Counted from the first letter of the stretch, positions 32,570 to 42,543 are shown. The stretch is 64,000 bases of DNA from an uncultured Christensenella sp. (GCA_910586385.1 CAJUGX010000002.1:1-64000); one strand, 5' to 3'. The notes: generated from the letters alone by a model not told the origin. A program made the numbers and translations.

Positions 32570-33655
32570 ATGAAAGAGTACACATTCGACAGATACAAAG
32601 TAAACCAAAAACTCTATGACTATGCCATCTATGGACTCCCTAAAAAATCAACTTCTCTTGAAGAAGCACGATATATCTACAATCGCCTTTGCAAAAAATT
32701 GAGCTATTCAATGGACTACTATATATCAGATGTCTTTGATGGTTCTCCATGGGACCCGATAAAACAAAAAATTTCAAATTTGAATTATGTTGAGACAGTC
32801 GATGGAGAAATCAACAAAGATGTGGTTTGTTTCACTTTTGTTGCAATTTACACTTATATTCTCCGCGACAGGAACCTTATCAGCGATAAAGACTTTCACG
32901 AAAACTTCAACATAAGCGAAACAAACTTCAATTGCTTTGATCCAAATCATTCTCAAATCGAGTGCACAATAGACGGTGTGAAACTTAGGATTGATGCTTG
33001 CATGGGTATTGACATGGACTTAAGCACTGCAAAGTTTGGCTTCCATATCCTCAAAGGCTGGAGAGAAGGCTTTTTTGGAAACACTCCTGAAGCAAAGGCA
33101 AAACTAGATGCCATCATTCAAAAAGAGAAAACCAATGTTGAAGAAAAAATCCAAAAACAAAATCTCTACAAACACTTGAAGATGAGCAAAAATGATTACA
33201 AAAAGTTTTCTCTTTCTGAAAAAGTTTCTTTGTTTTTGGCTAGCATGGCAGAGATACCTGCCTATTCATTTGAATCACTGTCTTTTGTGGCTGAAACATA
33301 CAAAAACATCTTCTCTTCATACGATCCTCACGGAAACACAAGGTATGTCGACTCAACATTTATATACGAAAATGGTGAAATCAAAGAATACCTCTTCGTA
33401 AACGATCAAGGCTACAAAAATGTTGAAGGTGAAGAAAATTTTGACTCTCTCAAAATCTTTGAAATCTCTATGAAAGACAAGTCCATCAAACCAATCACAA
33501 GAGAAGCTCTAATGCGAAAAACCATATCAAAACAGGGTATCGTCATCCCACCTAGCAATCTCGCAAAAAGAAACGGCTCTGAAATGATGAATGCTGGCAC
33601 ATCACTGTCACCAAATTACATCACAATCAAAGGAACTGGAAACAATGGAAAATAA
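32570..33655 (+). CDS. Transglutaminase-like (Cys-His-Asp) cytosolic protein
   Basis: A 361-residue protein. Residues 30-150 fit a transglutaminase/protease-like core: EEARYIYNRLCKKLSYS helix, the cysteine helix VVCFTFVAIYTYIL (C87), then the His strand NHSQIEC (H127) and IDGVKLRIDAC (D142), spaced as in the C...H...D triad of that superfamily. The second half (about 170-361) is not recognised. There is no signal peptide. Promoter TTGACA-17-TAAAAT and Shine-Dalgarno are present. It overlaps by 11 bp with a small downstream gene that may be a partner. The triad is visible but the family call is tentative. Confidence 0.55.
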   Translation: MKEYTFDRYKVNQKLYDYAIYGLPKKSTSLEEARYIYNRLCKKLSYSMDYYISDVFDGSPWDPIKQKISNLNYVETVDGEINKDVVCFTFVAIYTYILRDRNLISDKDFHENFNISETNFNCFDPNHSQIECTIDGVKLRIDACMGIDMDLSTAKFGFHILKGWREGFFGNTPEAKAKLDAIIQKEKTNVEEKIQKQNLYKHLKMSKNDYKKFSLSEKVSLFLASMAEIPAYSFESLSFVAETYKNIFSSYDPHGNTRYVDSTFIYENGEIKEYLFVNDQGYKNVEGEENFDSLKIFEISMKDKSIKPITREALMRKTISKQGIVIPPSNLAKRNGSEMMNAGTSLSPNYITIKGTGNNGK

Positions 33656-33884
33656 ACAACAAATCATCACCTCCCTCAAGCAAAAATGTGAAGCGGAGTT
33701 GAAAAATTGCAAAAATGACAAGAAAAAAATGTTGATTTTCACAACTATTTCATCTTTTTTGGATGACGGAGAAGATTTTTTCACTTCAACAGATGTAGAA
33801 ATTGCACTCAATGTACTCATGGATTTAGGCTATAAAAAAGAAGAGGCAAAAGAGCTTTATTTGAAACTCATTTGCCAAAAATAA
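33645..33884 (+). CDS. Small hypothetical protein
   Basis: A 79-residue, lysine- and glutamate-rich protein, starting MENKQQIITSLKQKCEAEL and ending KEEAKELYLKLICQK. It appears all-helical with no signal or membrane segment. The ATG at 33645 overlaps the end of the preceding gene; a longer frame to 33591 lies inside that gene. No family is recognised. Overlap suggests coupled expression with the transglutaminase-like protein. Confidence 0.55.
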   Translation: MENKQQIITSLKQKCEAELKNCKNDKKKMLIFTTISSFLDDGEDFFTSTDVEIALNVLMDLGYKKEEAKELYLKLICQK

Positions 33885-33937
33885 CATTTTTATATTTTTT
33901 CAAAAAGTTAAGTTTTCATAAAAGCATGCCTTGCATG

Positions 33938-35338
33938 TTAGGAAAAGAACTTGACTTTTTTTTCTATCATTTCATCAATGCGACTGGTATAATCGCCGAT
34001 AAATTTGCAATTTGGTTGACGTTCAATTCTGTTTTCAAGATTGAAGACTCTCTTTGAGATTGCCCCTGCTCCAACTGCAATGACAGACGCCACATCTTCC
34101 ATGCTGTCAATGTTGAATATGCACACATTTTCATCTCTGAAATAACCTACATTTTCAAGCCCACCAACTTGATGTTTTTGCCTATAGAGATAGTATGGTT
34201 TATATCCATTTTCAAGCAATGTCTTTTGTGCGTACTCCACCATCTTTGGAACATCTGATTGATACTTTATTTCTTGCCCACGAATCTGTGCCGCATTCTT
34301 CACAGACAGTGTATGGACTGTTATGTTGTGAGGATAAAGTTCTAGTGTGGTACTCAGTGTCCTTTTGAAAATCCCAAGTCTCTCTCCGCTGAGTCCGGCA
34401 ATCAAATCCATGTTTATGACAAAGTCATATTCCATTGCAAGCATATATGCATCAAGAACTTGCTTGTTTGTTGTCTTTCTTCCGATGCGCTTGAGTGTAG
34501 CCTCACAGAATGTCTGTGGATTGACGCATATTCTTGTCACTCCATGCTTTTTCAAAACATCAAGTTTTTCTCTTGTGATTGTGTCTGCCCTTCCGCATTC
34601 AACAGTAAACTCCGAAACTGGATAGTTGATTTTCGAAAGCAATCTGTCCATTTGCTCTGCCGTCAAAACGGTAGGAGTGCCTCCCCCTATGTAGATTGTC
34701 CTGACAATATAAGACTTGTCTGCAATCATGCTTTTGACCGCATCCAACTCCTTGAAAACACACTGCAAATATTCTTCCACTTTATCCTTGACTGTCCAAA
34801 GTTCATTTGAGATGAATGAGCAATAGTTGCACCTTGTCGGACAAATTGGAATGTTTATGAAAAGGTCAACCAGTTTGTCATTTTTGATTATGCAATTCTG
34901 ATTTCCCAAAATCTGCACTGCAAGTTTTGCTTTGTCCATCGAAACACGATAATCTCTCACAAGGCTCTCTGTGATAAGGTGAGGCTTTATCTCACCTCTT
35001 TCAACAAGGTCTCTTGCAAACTTTGTTGGTCTCACCCCAGTCAGCGAGCCCCATGGAAGTGTTTTGCCAGACTTTTTCTTCAAGATGTCATAAAGTTGAT
35101 TTTTGAAACTGCGCTTCAGAAAACTCTTTCTTCGCAGGTCATCAAACTCACTTGGGACAGAAAATACACTTAGAAAACTTTCACCACTCTCATTGACTTT
35201 TATCACACTTTCAACATCATTTCCATCCAACTTGAAAGAATGAGTGAGCGAAAAAGACGCATCTGTTTCTTCATAAAACAGATTGACCAAATCTTGCATA
35301 TCTTTTTCAAAATCTTCGTTTTGACAAACGATTTTCAT
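33938..35338 (-). CDS. hemZ: Coproporphyrinogen dehydrogenase-like radical SAM enzyme (HemZ)
   Basis: A 466-residue radical SAM protein of the HemN/HemZ group. The cluster motif is IPICPTRCNYCSFIS (C-x3-C-x2-C), followed by YIGGGTPTVLTAEQMDRLL, VECGRADTITREKLDVLKKHGVTRICVNPQTF and INMDLIAGLSGE. The N-terminal 150 residues are HemZ-like (GVRPTKFARDLVERG). By family it acts on coproporphyrinogen III or related porphyrins. The ATG at 35338 overlaps the relA stop as TGATG and has AGGAG 6 nt upstream; a GTG 3 nt earlier is less well placed. It is last in the recJ-relA-hemZ operon. Confidence 0.82.
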   Translation of the reverse strand: MKIVCQNEDFEKDMQDLVNLFYEETDASFSLTHSFKLDGNDVESVIKVNESGESFLSVFSVPSEFDDLRRKSFLKRSFKNQLYDILKKKSGKTLPWGSLTGVRPTKFARDLVERGEIKPHLITESLVRDYRVSMDKAKLAVQILGNQNCIIKNDKLVDLFINIPICPTRCNYCSFISNELWTVKDKVEEYLQCVFKELDAVKSMIADKSYIVRTIYIGGGTPTVLTAEQMDRLLSKINYPVSEFTVECGRADTITREKLDVLKKHGVTRICVNPQTFCEATLKRIGRKTTNKQVLDAYMLAMEYDFVINMDLIAGLSGERLGIFKRTLSTTLELYPHNITVHTLSVKNAAQIRGQEIKYQSDVPKMVEYAQKTLLENGYKPYYLYRQKHQVGGLENVGYFRDENVCIFNIDSMEDVASVIAVGAGAISKRVFNLENRIERQPNCKFIGDYTSRIDEMIEKKVKFFS

Positions 35339-37437
35339 CACTCACTCCTAAAAACTTTTCTCACATACTTGACACGCTCAAAATCTTTGATGATGTCTTC
35401 GAGTTCTTTCTTGTTTGAAATCAAAACCACAATTTCAAAGACAAGGTCACCCTTTATCTCCTTATAACCAAAACCTTTGAGTTTACCTTTCAACTCTCTT
35501 GAGATTGTGTTGAGGGAATTGATTACAGCATTGACATTGTCAGCAATGACTTTGATGACTGCGACAAAACTTGAAACCGCATTTTCTTGCCATTCAGCAT
35601 TGATAAGTCTCTCCTGCTCAAGATATTTGAGGTTTTGACAAGAACTTCTGTGTATTGTCACACCTCTTCCTCGAGAAATATAACCAACAATGTCGTCACC
35701 TGTTACCGGTGTGCAACATCCAGCATATCTCACCAAAAGACCGCTGTCACCATCAACAAGCACACCATCTTTGTTTTTCTTGACAACGATTATGTTTTCT
35801 TTGATTTGGAAAGATTTCTCTTTGTTGTAGAGATTGACTATTCTTCCAACAATCCCATTTGCAGAAAGACTTCCCGCACCAATTTCAGCATACAAAGCGT
35901 CAAGACTTTCCATCATCATAGTGTTTGCAATTCTAAGCAAATAGTCTTCTTTTTGTGCCTTTGTGAGACTGATATTGCTGTTTTTGACTGCCTGCTCCAA
36001 AACAAGTTTTCCAATTCGAATGTTCTCTTCTTTGAGTTCACTCTTGAAAAATGCCCTTATCTTTGACCTTGCTCCAGACGACTTAACCTTCAAAAGCCAG
36101 TCTCTTGATGGACCTTTGCTGTTTGGATTTGTCAAGATTTCACAGATATCACCATTTGAAAGCTCGGTTGTGATAGGCACAATCTTTCCGTTTATCTTTG
36201 CCCCGACACACTGATTTCCGACATCAGAGTGGATTGCATAAGCAAAGTCAAGCACAGTTGCTCCAACTGGAAACTCAAGCACTTTTCCTTTTGGCGTTTG
36301 CACAAAAAGAGATTCTGAGTACAAATCGCCTTTCAAAGTTTCAATAAATTCTTCTGATGACAAATCCTGTGCACTTTCCATCATCTGTCTAAACCAAGAC
36401 ATCTTCTGGTCAAACTTATTCTGCCCGCGCTTCTCTTTATAAATCCAGTGAGCAGCAATTCCATATTCTGAAAACTTGTGCATTTCAAAAGTACGAATTT
36501 GAATTTCAAGAGGTCGGTTGTTTTCAGCGATAATCGTTGTGTGCAAACTCTGATAACCATTTGGCTTTGGGTTTGCAATATAGTCTTTCACTCTCCCGCT
36601 CATTGGCTTATAAATCAAATGCACCTTTCCAAGCACACTATAACAATCTTCAACAGAGTTTACCAAAACTCTCATTGCTATGATGTCATAGATGTTTTCA
36701 AGCGATCCACTTTTCGCTTTGAGTTTTTTGTAAATACTTGCGAAGTGCTTTTGACGATATTGAATCTCCCCTTTGATTCCCAATTCCACAAGCACATTTT
36801 CAAGTTTCTCTTTGGTGATGAGGATTTGCTTTTCGTTGTCATCTTTTTTGAGATAGACGTTGTTTTTGAGCTCTTCAAAGGCCTTTGGCTCCAAAAGTTC
36901 GAAAGAAAAATCCTCAAACGCAAATTTGAAAGCAGAAAGCCCCAATCTCTCAGCAAGTGGAGCAAAGACATCACTTACGAGCTTGACATAATCCAAATCC
37001 TCTTGCGACATTGGAGGTTTGATAAGTTTCAAATCGTACAAAATTGTCGCAAACTTGACAATGACAATTCTTATGTCTTGGCAGATGGCAATAAACATCT
37101 TTCTTATGCTCTCTGCCTCTCCGCTTCTTGAAAGCGCACGCACATCTTTGATGATTATGAAAGTCTCAAAAAGCTTTCTCTCCTCGTTTGTCAAATCCCT
37201 TTCAGCCAATCGCTTTGCCATCTCTTGGTTCGTTTTGTAAGACTGAAAGAGAATATACGGAATCAAAACATCTGCCCCCATACTATACTCAAGCATAACA
37301 TCAATGACAGCGTCCAGTCTTGGCAAATTTATATCGTCAACAAAACACTTGTCAAGCATATCTTGTTGCTTGGCAGAGAGTTTGAAGTTGTCTAGAATTT
37401 TTTGCACAATCTGTGCCTTTAGTTTATTATCTTTCAT
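35338..37437 (-). CDS. relA: (p)ppGpp synthetase, RelA/SpoT family, hydrolase residues lost
   Basis: A 699-residue RSH protein. The N-terminal region is HD-domain-like in length but lacks the HDxxED and A-D-R-L-H-N residues (here KFATILYDL). The synthetase domain is intact: YDIIAMRVLV, YKPMSGRVKDYIANPKPNGYQSLHTT, and PLEIQIRT with its catalytic Glu. A TGS domain (PVGATVLDFAYAIHSDVG) and a C-terminal Cys-containing zinc-finger (VRYAGCCTPVTGDDIVGYISRGRGVTIH) and ACT domain follow. It should make alarmone but not hydrolyse it. AGGAG precedes ATG, overlapping the recJ stop by 4 bp. Confidence 0.92.
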   Translation of the reverse strand: MKDNKLKAQIVQKILDNFKLSAKQQDMLDKCFVDDINLPRLDAVIDVMLEYSMGADVLIPYILFQSYKTNQEMAKRLAERDLTNEERKLFETFIIIKDVRALSRSGEAESIRKMFIAICQDIRIVIVKFATILYDLKLIKPPMSQEDLDYVKLVSDVFAPLAERLGLSAFKFAFEDFSFELLEPKAFEELKNNVYLKKDDNEKQILITKEKLENVLVELGIKGEIQYRQKHFASIYKKLKAKSGSLENIYDIIAMRVLVNSVEDCYSVLGKVHLIYKPMSGRVKDYIANPKPNGYQSLHTTIIAENNRPLEIQIRTFEMHKFSEYGIAAHWIYKEKRGQNKFDQKMSWFRQMMESAQDLSSEEFIETLKGDLYSESLFVQTPKGKVLEFPVGATVLDFAYAIHSDVGNQCVGAKINGKIVPITTELSNGDICEILTNPNSKGPSRDWLLKVKSSGARSKIRAFFKSELKEENIRIGKLVLEQAVKNSNISLTKAQKEDYLLRIANTMMMESLDALYAEIGAGSLSANGIVGRIVNLYNKEKSFQIKENIIVVKKNKDGVLVDGDSGLLVRYAGCCTPVTGDDIVGYISRGRGVTIHRSSCQNLKYLEQERLINAEWQENAVSSFVAVIKVIADNVNAVINSLNTISRELKGKLKGFGYKEIKGDLVFEIVVLISNKKELEDIIKDFERVKYVRKVFRSE

Positions 37438-39785
37438 ACTTCTCCTAAAGTGTTTTTCAAGAGCATCAACTTGTTGTAAAGCGATGACTCTTTGAGATTT
37501 TTCTTTTGCTCTTGAGCTTGTTCAACCACAAAAGTCTCACCTTTTTGGACAGAAATAAGTCCGAGTTGCTTAAACACCAGATATCCAGCATAAAAACTGT
37601 CGAAACCAATCTGCCCCTTTAATTTATTTTGGTAAATATCAAAAATAGAATAATATCTTGAAAAATTTCTTGCAGTAAGAGCCTTGAAGATTTTGCCAAA
37701 AGTCTCTCTTGAAAGATCAAGACTTGCAAATCTGTTTTTGTCCATCTCTCTTTCCATAGGTACAAAAATCTCAGCACCAGAAACCTCGTTGAGTTCTGCG
37801 ATGAATCCCTCATCCAAAACTGGCGACAAAAAGACGATGCGATTGAAATTTTTCGCCCAATCAACTCCGGTCGGTGAAAGAAGCAGACTGTTGAAGCCTG
37901 TGCAATCATCATTGTAAATTCCGATATGGAAAATATTTTCCTTTGAGTATTCTTTTGAGAAATTGACAAAGTCATAAGCCGAGTACGCCACAAACGCCGT
38001 GCCAAACACTTGATTTTGTGTGCTTGCAACGAAATTCAAAAGTTCTCCTTGAGGATAATATGAAAACTTTGATGGTCTGTTGTCCTCAAAACTCATCTGT
38101 TCAAACTGAACAGGATAAGTGAACATGTGTGCATCCGACTTGATAAAACTTCCGCAATCAAAATCACTTACAACTCCATTTCTTCCATCATCCTGAAATT
38201 CAAAGATGAAAGTTTTGTATCGTGCAAACTTCAACTCGTCATACTTCTTTGAAAAATTGTAATAAACCAGATTGAGGTTGTCGAGTTTGATTTCACAATG
38301 CGCTGGGCAATATTTCATCGGATTGACTTCCACGCTTTCGGCACTGATTCGAAACTTTGGTCTTGCATTTCCACAACCAACAGGCTCCAAGAGTGAAAGT
38401 TCACTCAAAAATCTGTCAGTGATGTCCTCGCTCTTCAAATCCAAGTCATAATATTTGATAGGCATAAAAACCTTGTCATTGATTTTCTCAAAGACAAAAG
38501 CGTTTACCCTGTTTACAAATTCTTCATAGTGACTTCTCTTGAGTGTCACCCCGGCAGCCATTGTATGTCCCCCAAAGGTCTCCAAGATGTCTTGAAGTGA
38601 AGAGAGAAGTTCATGTATATTTATGTCATCAATGCTTCTGCCCGAACCATGCAAAACATCTTCCACTTGTGAAAACAAGAAAACAGGTCTGTGATACATC
38701 TCAACAAGTCTTGCACAAGCGATTCCCAAAATCCCTTGATCCCATTTTTTTGAAGCAAGACAAATCACCCTAGTTTTTGAGAGATCCATCTTTTTGATTG
38801 CCTTCTCACAATCTTCCATAACTCTTGCAGAAAGATCCCTTCTTTTGGTGTTGTGCTTTTTGATTTTGTCAAGATACTTTTTGACAACAACAGGATCCTC
38901 GGTCATGTAAAGCACAAGACTGTCAGCCGCATCCCCCATCCTTCCAGATGAATTGATTTTTGGAGCAATTTTCATTGCAATCGCTGTTGCAGAAGGGTTT
39001 GAAAGGGACACCTTGTTTTCTTTGAAAAGTGCTTTGAGCCCATAAGGCAATTTGTCAAAACTTGCAAGTCCACGCTTGACAATGTTTCTGTTTTCGCCAG
39101 TCAGCGAAACGATGTCCGCAATCGTTGCAATGGCAGCAATAGGCAAAAATTCTTCAGCCTTCTTTTGTCCAAGAAGCGCCTCACTTATCTTGTATGCAAG
39201 TCCCGTTCCACAGAGTTCTCTAAATGGGTAGTCCTGTCCCTCAATCTTCGCGTTAAGCACAATCGTGTCTGGCAAAACTTCTGGGATTTCATGATGATCA
39301 GTCACAATGACCTCGATTCCCTTTTCCTTTGCATACTCAACTTCTTTGAAACAAGAAATCCCACAGTCAACCGTGATGATGAGATCTGGCGCAAATTGTT
39401 TTTCGATTTTGTCAAGACAATCACACGTCAAACCATAACCGTCAACATAACGGTTTGGAAGATAAAAATCTGCATTGATACCAATTTTTTTGAGCGTTTT
39501 AAGCATAATTGCAGTTGCACTTATGCCATCCACATCATAATCTCCAAAGATGAGCACACGATCGCCCATTTGCTTTGCAAAATTCACTCTTTCACAAAGT
39601 TCTTTCATGTTTCTGATGAGAAAAGGATCAAGCAGTTCTCCCATAGAAAGATAATCTCGTATCTCCTCTTTGGTGGAGAGACCACGGGACAGAATCAAGT
39701 ACATTGTAGAGGGCAAAACATCAAACTCTTTTGCGTACTGTTCAACGAGCGATGAGTCCTTGTTAAAAAATTTTCTAAAAATCAT
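37434..39785 (-). CDS. recJ: Single-stranded-DNA-specific exonuclease RecJ
   Basis: A 783-residue DHH-superfamily 5'-3' ssDNA exonuclease for repair and recombination. Conserved motifs are IFGDYDVDGISA, TVDCGISCF, VTDHHEIP (the DHH core), ARLVEMYHRPVFLFS, and GSGRSIDDINIHELL with FGGHTMAAGVTL (DHHA1). Longer than E. coli RecJ by a C-terminal region of about 200 residues, as is usual in Bacillota. AGGA precedes the ATG. It is first in the recJ-relA-hemZ operon. The apt gene that often sits between recJ and relA is missing here. Confidence 0.93.
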   Translation of the reverse strand: MIFRKFFNKDSSLVEQYAKEFDVLPSTMYLILSRGLSTKEEIRDYLSMGELLDPFLIRNMKELCERVNFAKQMGDRVLIFGDYDVDGISATAIMLKTLKKIGINADFYLPNRYVDGYGLTCDCLDKIEKQFAPDLIITVDCGISCFKEVEYAKEKGIEVIVTDHHEIPEVLPDTIVLNAKIEGQDYPFRELCGTGLAYKISEALLGQKKAEEFLPIAAIATIADIVSLTGENRNIVKRGLASFDKLPYGLKALFKENKVSLSNPSATAIAMKIAPKINSSGRMGDAADSLVLYMTEDPVVVKKYLDKIKKHNTKRRDLSARVMEDCEKAIKKMDLSKTRVICLASKKWDQGILGIACARLVEMYHRPVFLFSQVEDVLHGSGRSIDDINIHELLSSLQDILETFGGHTMAAGVTLKRSHYEEFVNRVNAFVFEKINDKVFMPIKYYDLDLKSEDITDRFLSELSLLEPVGCGNARPKFRISAESVEVNPMKYCPAHCEIKLDNLNLVYYNFSKKYDELKFARYKTFIFEFQDDGRNGVVSDFDCGSFIKSDAHMFTYPVQFEQMSFEDNRPSKFSYYPQGELLNFVASTQNQVFGTAFVAYSAYDFVNFSKEYSKENIFHIGIYNDDCTGFNSLLLSPTGVDWAKNFNRIVFLSPVLDEGFIAELNEVSGAEIFVPMEREMDKNRFASLDLSRETFGKIFKALTARNFSRYYSIFDIYQNKLKGQIGFDSFYAGYLVFKQLGLISVQKGETFVVEQAQEQKKNLKESSLYNKLMLLKNTLGEV

Positions 39786-39820
39786 ATTATATATCCTAAA
39801 GTCAATACTATTTCACTTTT

Positions 39821-39850
39821 ATTATAACATTTCGCCAAGGACATTTGCAA
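39821..39850 (-). promoter_or_regulatory. Promoter of recJ-relA-hemZ
   Basis: Minus strand TTGCAA (39845-39850), 18-bp spacer, TGT-TATAAT (-10 at 39821-39826), about 35 nt before the recJ ATG. Confidence 0.5.
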
Positions 39851-39863
39851 ACAAAATATCACA

Positions 39864-39900
39864 CAAAGAAAAAGTAAGCAATCTTCCATGCTTACTTCTT
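39864..39900 (-). terminator. Terminator of the interrupted repeat gene
   Basis: AAGTAAGCA / TGCTTACTT stem with an 8-nt loop and a T-rich minus-strand tail. Confidence 0.65.
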
Positions 39901-39907
39901 TGTTCTT

Positions 39908-41404
39908 CTAAACTTTTCCACCCAAATTTTTCACTGAAGTTGTATCATTTTTGCCACCCTCTGAGACAGCTTTTTCTGGAATCCCAATAGTGGCAATCTT
40001 TTCTGCCTCAAAGTTGAATATTTTCGTTCTGTACTTTTCAAATGCTTGCACGCTGGCATCAATAAGCACATCAAACAAATCTTCCTTCTTGCAGTTTCCA
40101 GTCATGCTTACATTGTGCTCAGCCAAGATTCTGTCACGCTCCGCACGCATCTCTTTCATATAAGGATATCCATTCACCCAAACTTTTGCAAGGCGCTGTC
40201 CTTCTTTTCCATCATAGTCGATTTCATAAAGATTGAAAAACGCTTTTGTTGTCGCCCCAGTTGAAGCAATCATTCTCACAAGTTTTCTGTATTCGTTTTC
40301 AGGGATGTCATTTTTTGAAAGTTTGCCGCCTTTTGCTTCAGCAATCGGTCTGATTTTATCCAAGATTTCACTCATATCAGAAACCTTTCCACCAACACCA
40401 AAGTCATTTTCAACATCATCAAAACCAAGCAAGCAAACAATGTCATCGGTGCTCAAGGTCTCTCCTGAAACTGAAAATGCCATTCTTCCAATGTGTCTCA
40501 ACTTCTCATAAAGTGGCTTATCAATTTTTGACATCCCAACAAAGTTTTCATGTGTTTTCAAATATCTTGAAAGCCCTTCTCTCACAAAGCCAAAATACTC
40601 AGTGTCAAGATAACATCCTTCCAAATCGCAATTTCCAACAAGCCCAACAAAGACAGGGATTGGCAAACCAAGTTTGTAAGCAGAAGTCTTTGTGAAGTTG
40701 TCCATTTTCACATCTCTTCTATAACCATCAACAAAGCCTTCACTGTTTTTGAAACGAGCAAGTTCCAACACTTTTCCATATTGATAAAACATTTCAGAGT
40801 AGTCGAATCCAAGTTCTCTCAAGTTTGTCTGGAAAGCGAAATCTCCAGTGACACCTCTGGCTCTCTACCCTCTGGCAAAAGAACCATACTCCGCTCTGAA
40901 AAATGGCAATTTTGTTTTTTGTATGTAAATATCTCCGCCAGCAGCCAAATATTTTGCAATGGCTTCCTGCGCATCGCTTCTTGTGTCTCTTGACATCTTT
41001 GCACCTCGAGGTTGACCAAGAGTGGCAAACTTTTCTTCAACGGTGAGCCTTCTCCCACTCACATCTCTCATCTTGAGACTGTGCACTTCTTGATATTCTT
41101 TGTCGGTTTTCTTCAAATCATTGACATCTCCGCCATCCTCAACATATTGGACAAGCATCTTTCTGACAATTTCAATTCTTTCTGAAAGAGGAAACTTTCT
41201 TTGCGTAAAAGGTATTCCATTCGCCTCAAATTTCTCAGCCAAAGTAAATCTTCTTCCATTTTCATCTCTCAATTCTAAAGAATGGACAAGGACATAAATT
41301 TGTCGTGCCACTTCATCATCAGATTTCTTTGAAATTTTGGCAGGATCTCCGCCTCTTGAGATGTAATCTTTGTAAATCTTTCTAACTTCTGCACTCGCAC
41401 TCAT
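39908..41404 (-). pseudogene. Repeat-module protein interrupted by an in-frame amber codon
   Basis: One continuous reading frame of 499 codons (including the final stop) is broken by a single TAG (40865-40867); frame and protein character continue unchanged on both sides (AEYGSFARG-TAG-RARGVTGDF). The first part has two or three units of about 60 residues, each VHSL-x-x-R-D-x-x-G-R-R-x-T-x-x-E-K-F, then a helix and a G-G-D turn. The second half is unrecognised. After the stop there is no ribosome-binding site; the next candidate start is a TTG at 40822. Other genes here end in TAG, so it is not a sense codon. The start at 41404 follows GGGGTGG by 7 nt. Function unknown. Confidence 0.7.
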
Positions 41405-41432
41405 TTTCATCCACCCCTATATCAATAAAATT

Positions 41433-41461
41433 ATTATACCACAAGCAAACCACAAAATCAA
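41433..41461 (-). promoter_or_regulatory. Promoter of the interrupted repeat gene
   Basis: Minus strand TTGATT (41456-41461), 17-bp spacer, TGG-TATAAT (-10 at 41433-41438). Confidence 0.6.
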
Positions 41462-41482
41462 TACTTGCTTAATCGCAAGATT

Positions 41483-41507
41483 AAAAAAAGTGGATTTCTC
41501 CACTTTG
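41483..41507 (-). terminator. Terminator of the DHH phosphoesterase gene
   Basis: AAAGTGGA / TCCACTTT stem with a 4-nt loop and seven T on the minus strand. Confidence 0.75.
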
Positions 41508-41540
41508 TTATTTATACATTTCCAGTTAATTTTTGCAAAA

Positions 41541-42470
41541 CTATTTGCCACTTTCTTTTGAAATGCACTCTTTTGGCAAGTTGCACATAGGAAAACTTGC
41601 TGCTCCTTTGTGTCCTCCGCCACCAAATCTTTCAGCCACTTTTGACACATCAAAACTATCATCTACCGCTCTCAACGAAACCGTGTTTCTATCCAATACA
41701 GGCATCATCAAAAATGCTATCCCCTTTTCATTCCCCGACGTTCTTATTACTCTCGCGATATCATTTTTATAAACATCAGAAATTTCAACAATTCCCGCCT
41801 TTGCACCATCGACATCAACCACACGGATTTGTTGGGCATACTTTTTAACTTGTTCATCAAAAGCGACTTTATATTTTTCTATAAGCACATTTTCCTCTTC
41901 ATCAAATACAAATTTTTCAAATGGCGAATGATTTCCCAAAAGCCTCGTAATGTATTCTTCTCTGCCAACAGCCAATGCCAGTGTATTTAAATTATCAGCT
42001 TTTTGATTTCCAACATTTGTCCATTCCCATGTATCATATAACCTTGTCAATTCCACCCAAGTTTGATCATCCAAGGATTCTTTAAGAAGCCCTTGCTCAC
42101 ATAGATATTGATAAAATAAACTCGTTCCAGATTCTTTTCTACCATGTCTTTCAGAAATTATATTCACCCAAGGGAATTTGTCATAATTCCCAATGCGAGA
42201 AGAGTGGTGGTCAAAAATCTTAATTTTCTTTCTTAAAGTTGGCTCTTTGTCAACCATATTGCATAATGGAACTCCCAAACAATGATCAGTAACAAATATT
42301 TGATCATAATCTAAAAAGCCAGTCTTCCCCCAAACCTTGACAAATTTGTCATCCAAATCGAAATTATCTGCATATACTATGTCTATCTCCCCACCCCACA
42401 CTGTTTGAGCAAGAACAGCACAACCATATCCATCGATATCAATACCATGTGTAAAAATGATTTTTTTCAT
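41541..42470 (-). CDS. DHH-family phosphoesterase
   Basis: A 309-residue protein with a DHH core: FTHGIDIDGYGCAVLAQ (motif I, D-x-D-G), FVTDHCLG and IKIFDHHSS (DHH) and a C-terminal DHHA1-like VAERFGGGGHKGAASFP. It resembles NrnA/oligoribonuclease or cyclic-dinucleotide phosphodiesterase relatives, but the first part also has an unusual YDTWEW segment. A longer open frame to 42554 is only hydrophobic leader; GAGGAGAGG 8 nt before the ATG at 42470 decides the start. Substrate not determined. Confidence 0.82.
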   Translation of the reverse strand: MKKIIFTHGIDIDGYGCAVLAQTVWGGEIDIVYADNFDLDDKFVKVWGKTGFLDYDQIFVTDHCLGVPLCNMVDKEPTLRKKIKIFDHHSSRIGNYDKFPWVNIISERHGRKESGTSLFYQYLCEQGLLKESLDDQTWVELTRLYDTWEWTNVGNQKADNLNTLALAVGREEYITRLLGNHSPFEKFVFDEEENVLIEKYKVAFDEQVKKYAQQIRVVDVDGAKAGIVEISDVYKNDIARVIRTSGNEKGIAFLMMPVLDRNTVSLRAVDDSFDVSKVAERFGGGGHKGAASFPMCNLPKECISKESGK

Positions 42471-42543
42471 AATAATCCTCTCCTCAATTATAAGATATCG
42501 CGGCAGAAAAATCAATATTAAAATGAAAAAATAACAAAAATGC

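Noticed and set aside
40865..40867. TAG as a sense codon
   Set aside because: TAG is the natural stop at other genes in the window (for example at 10112-10114 and 18097-18099), so a genome-wide recoding is not supported.
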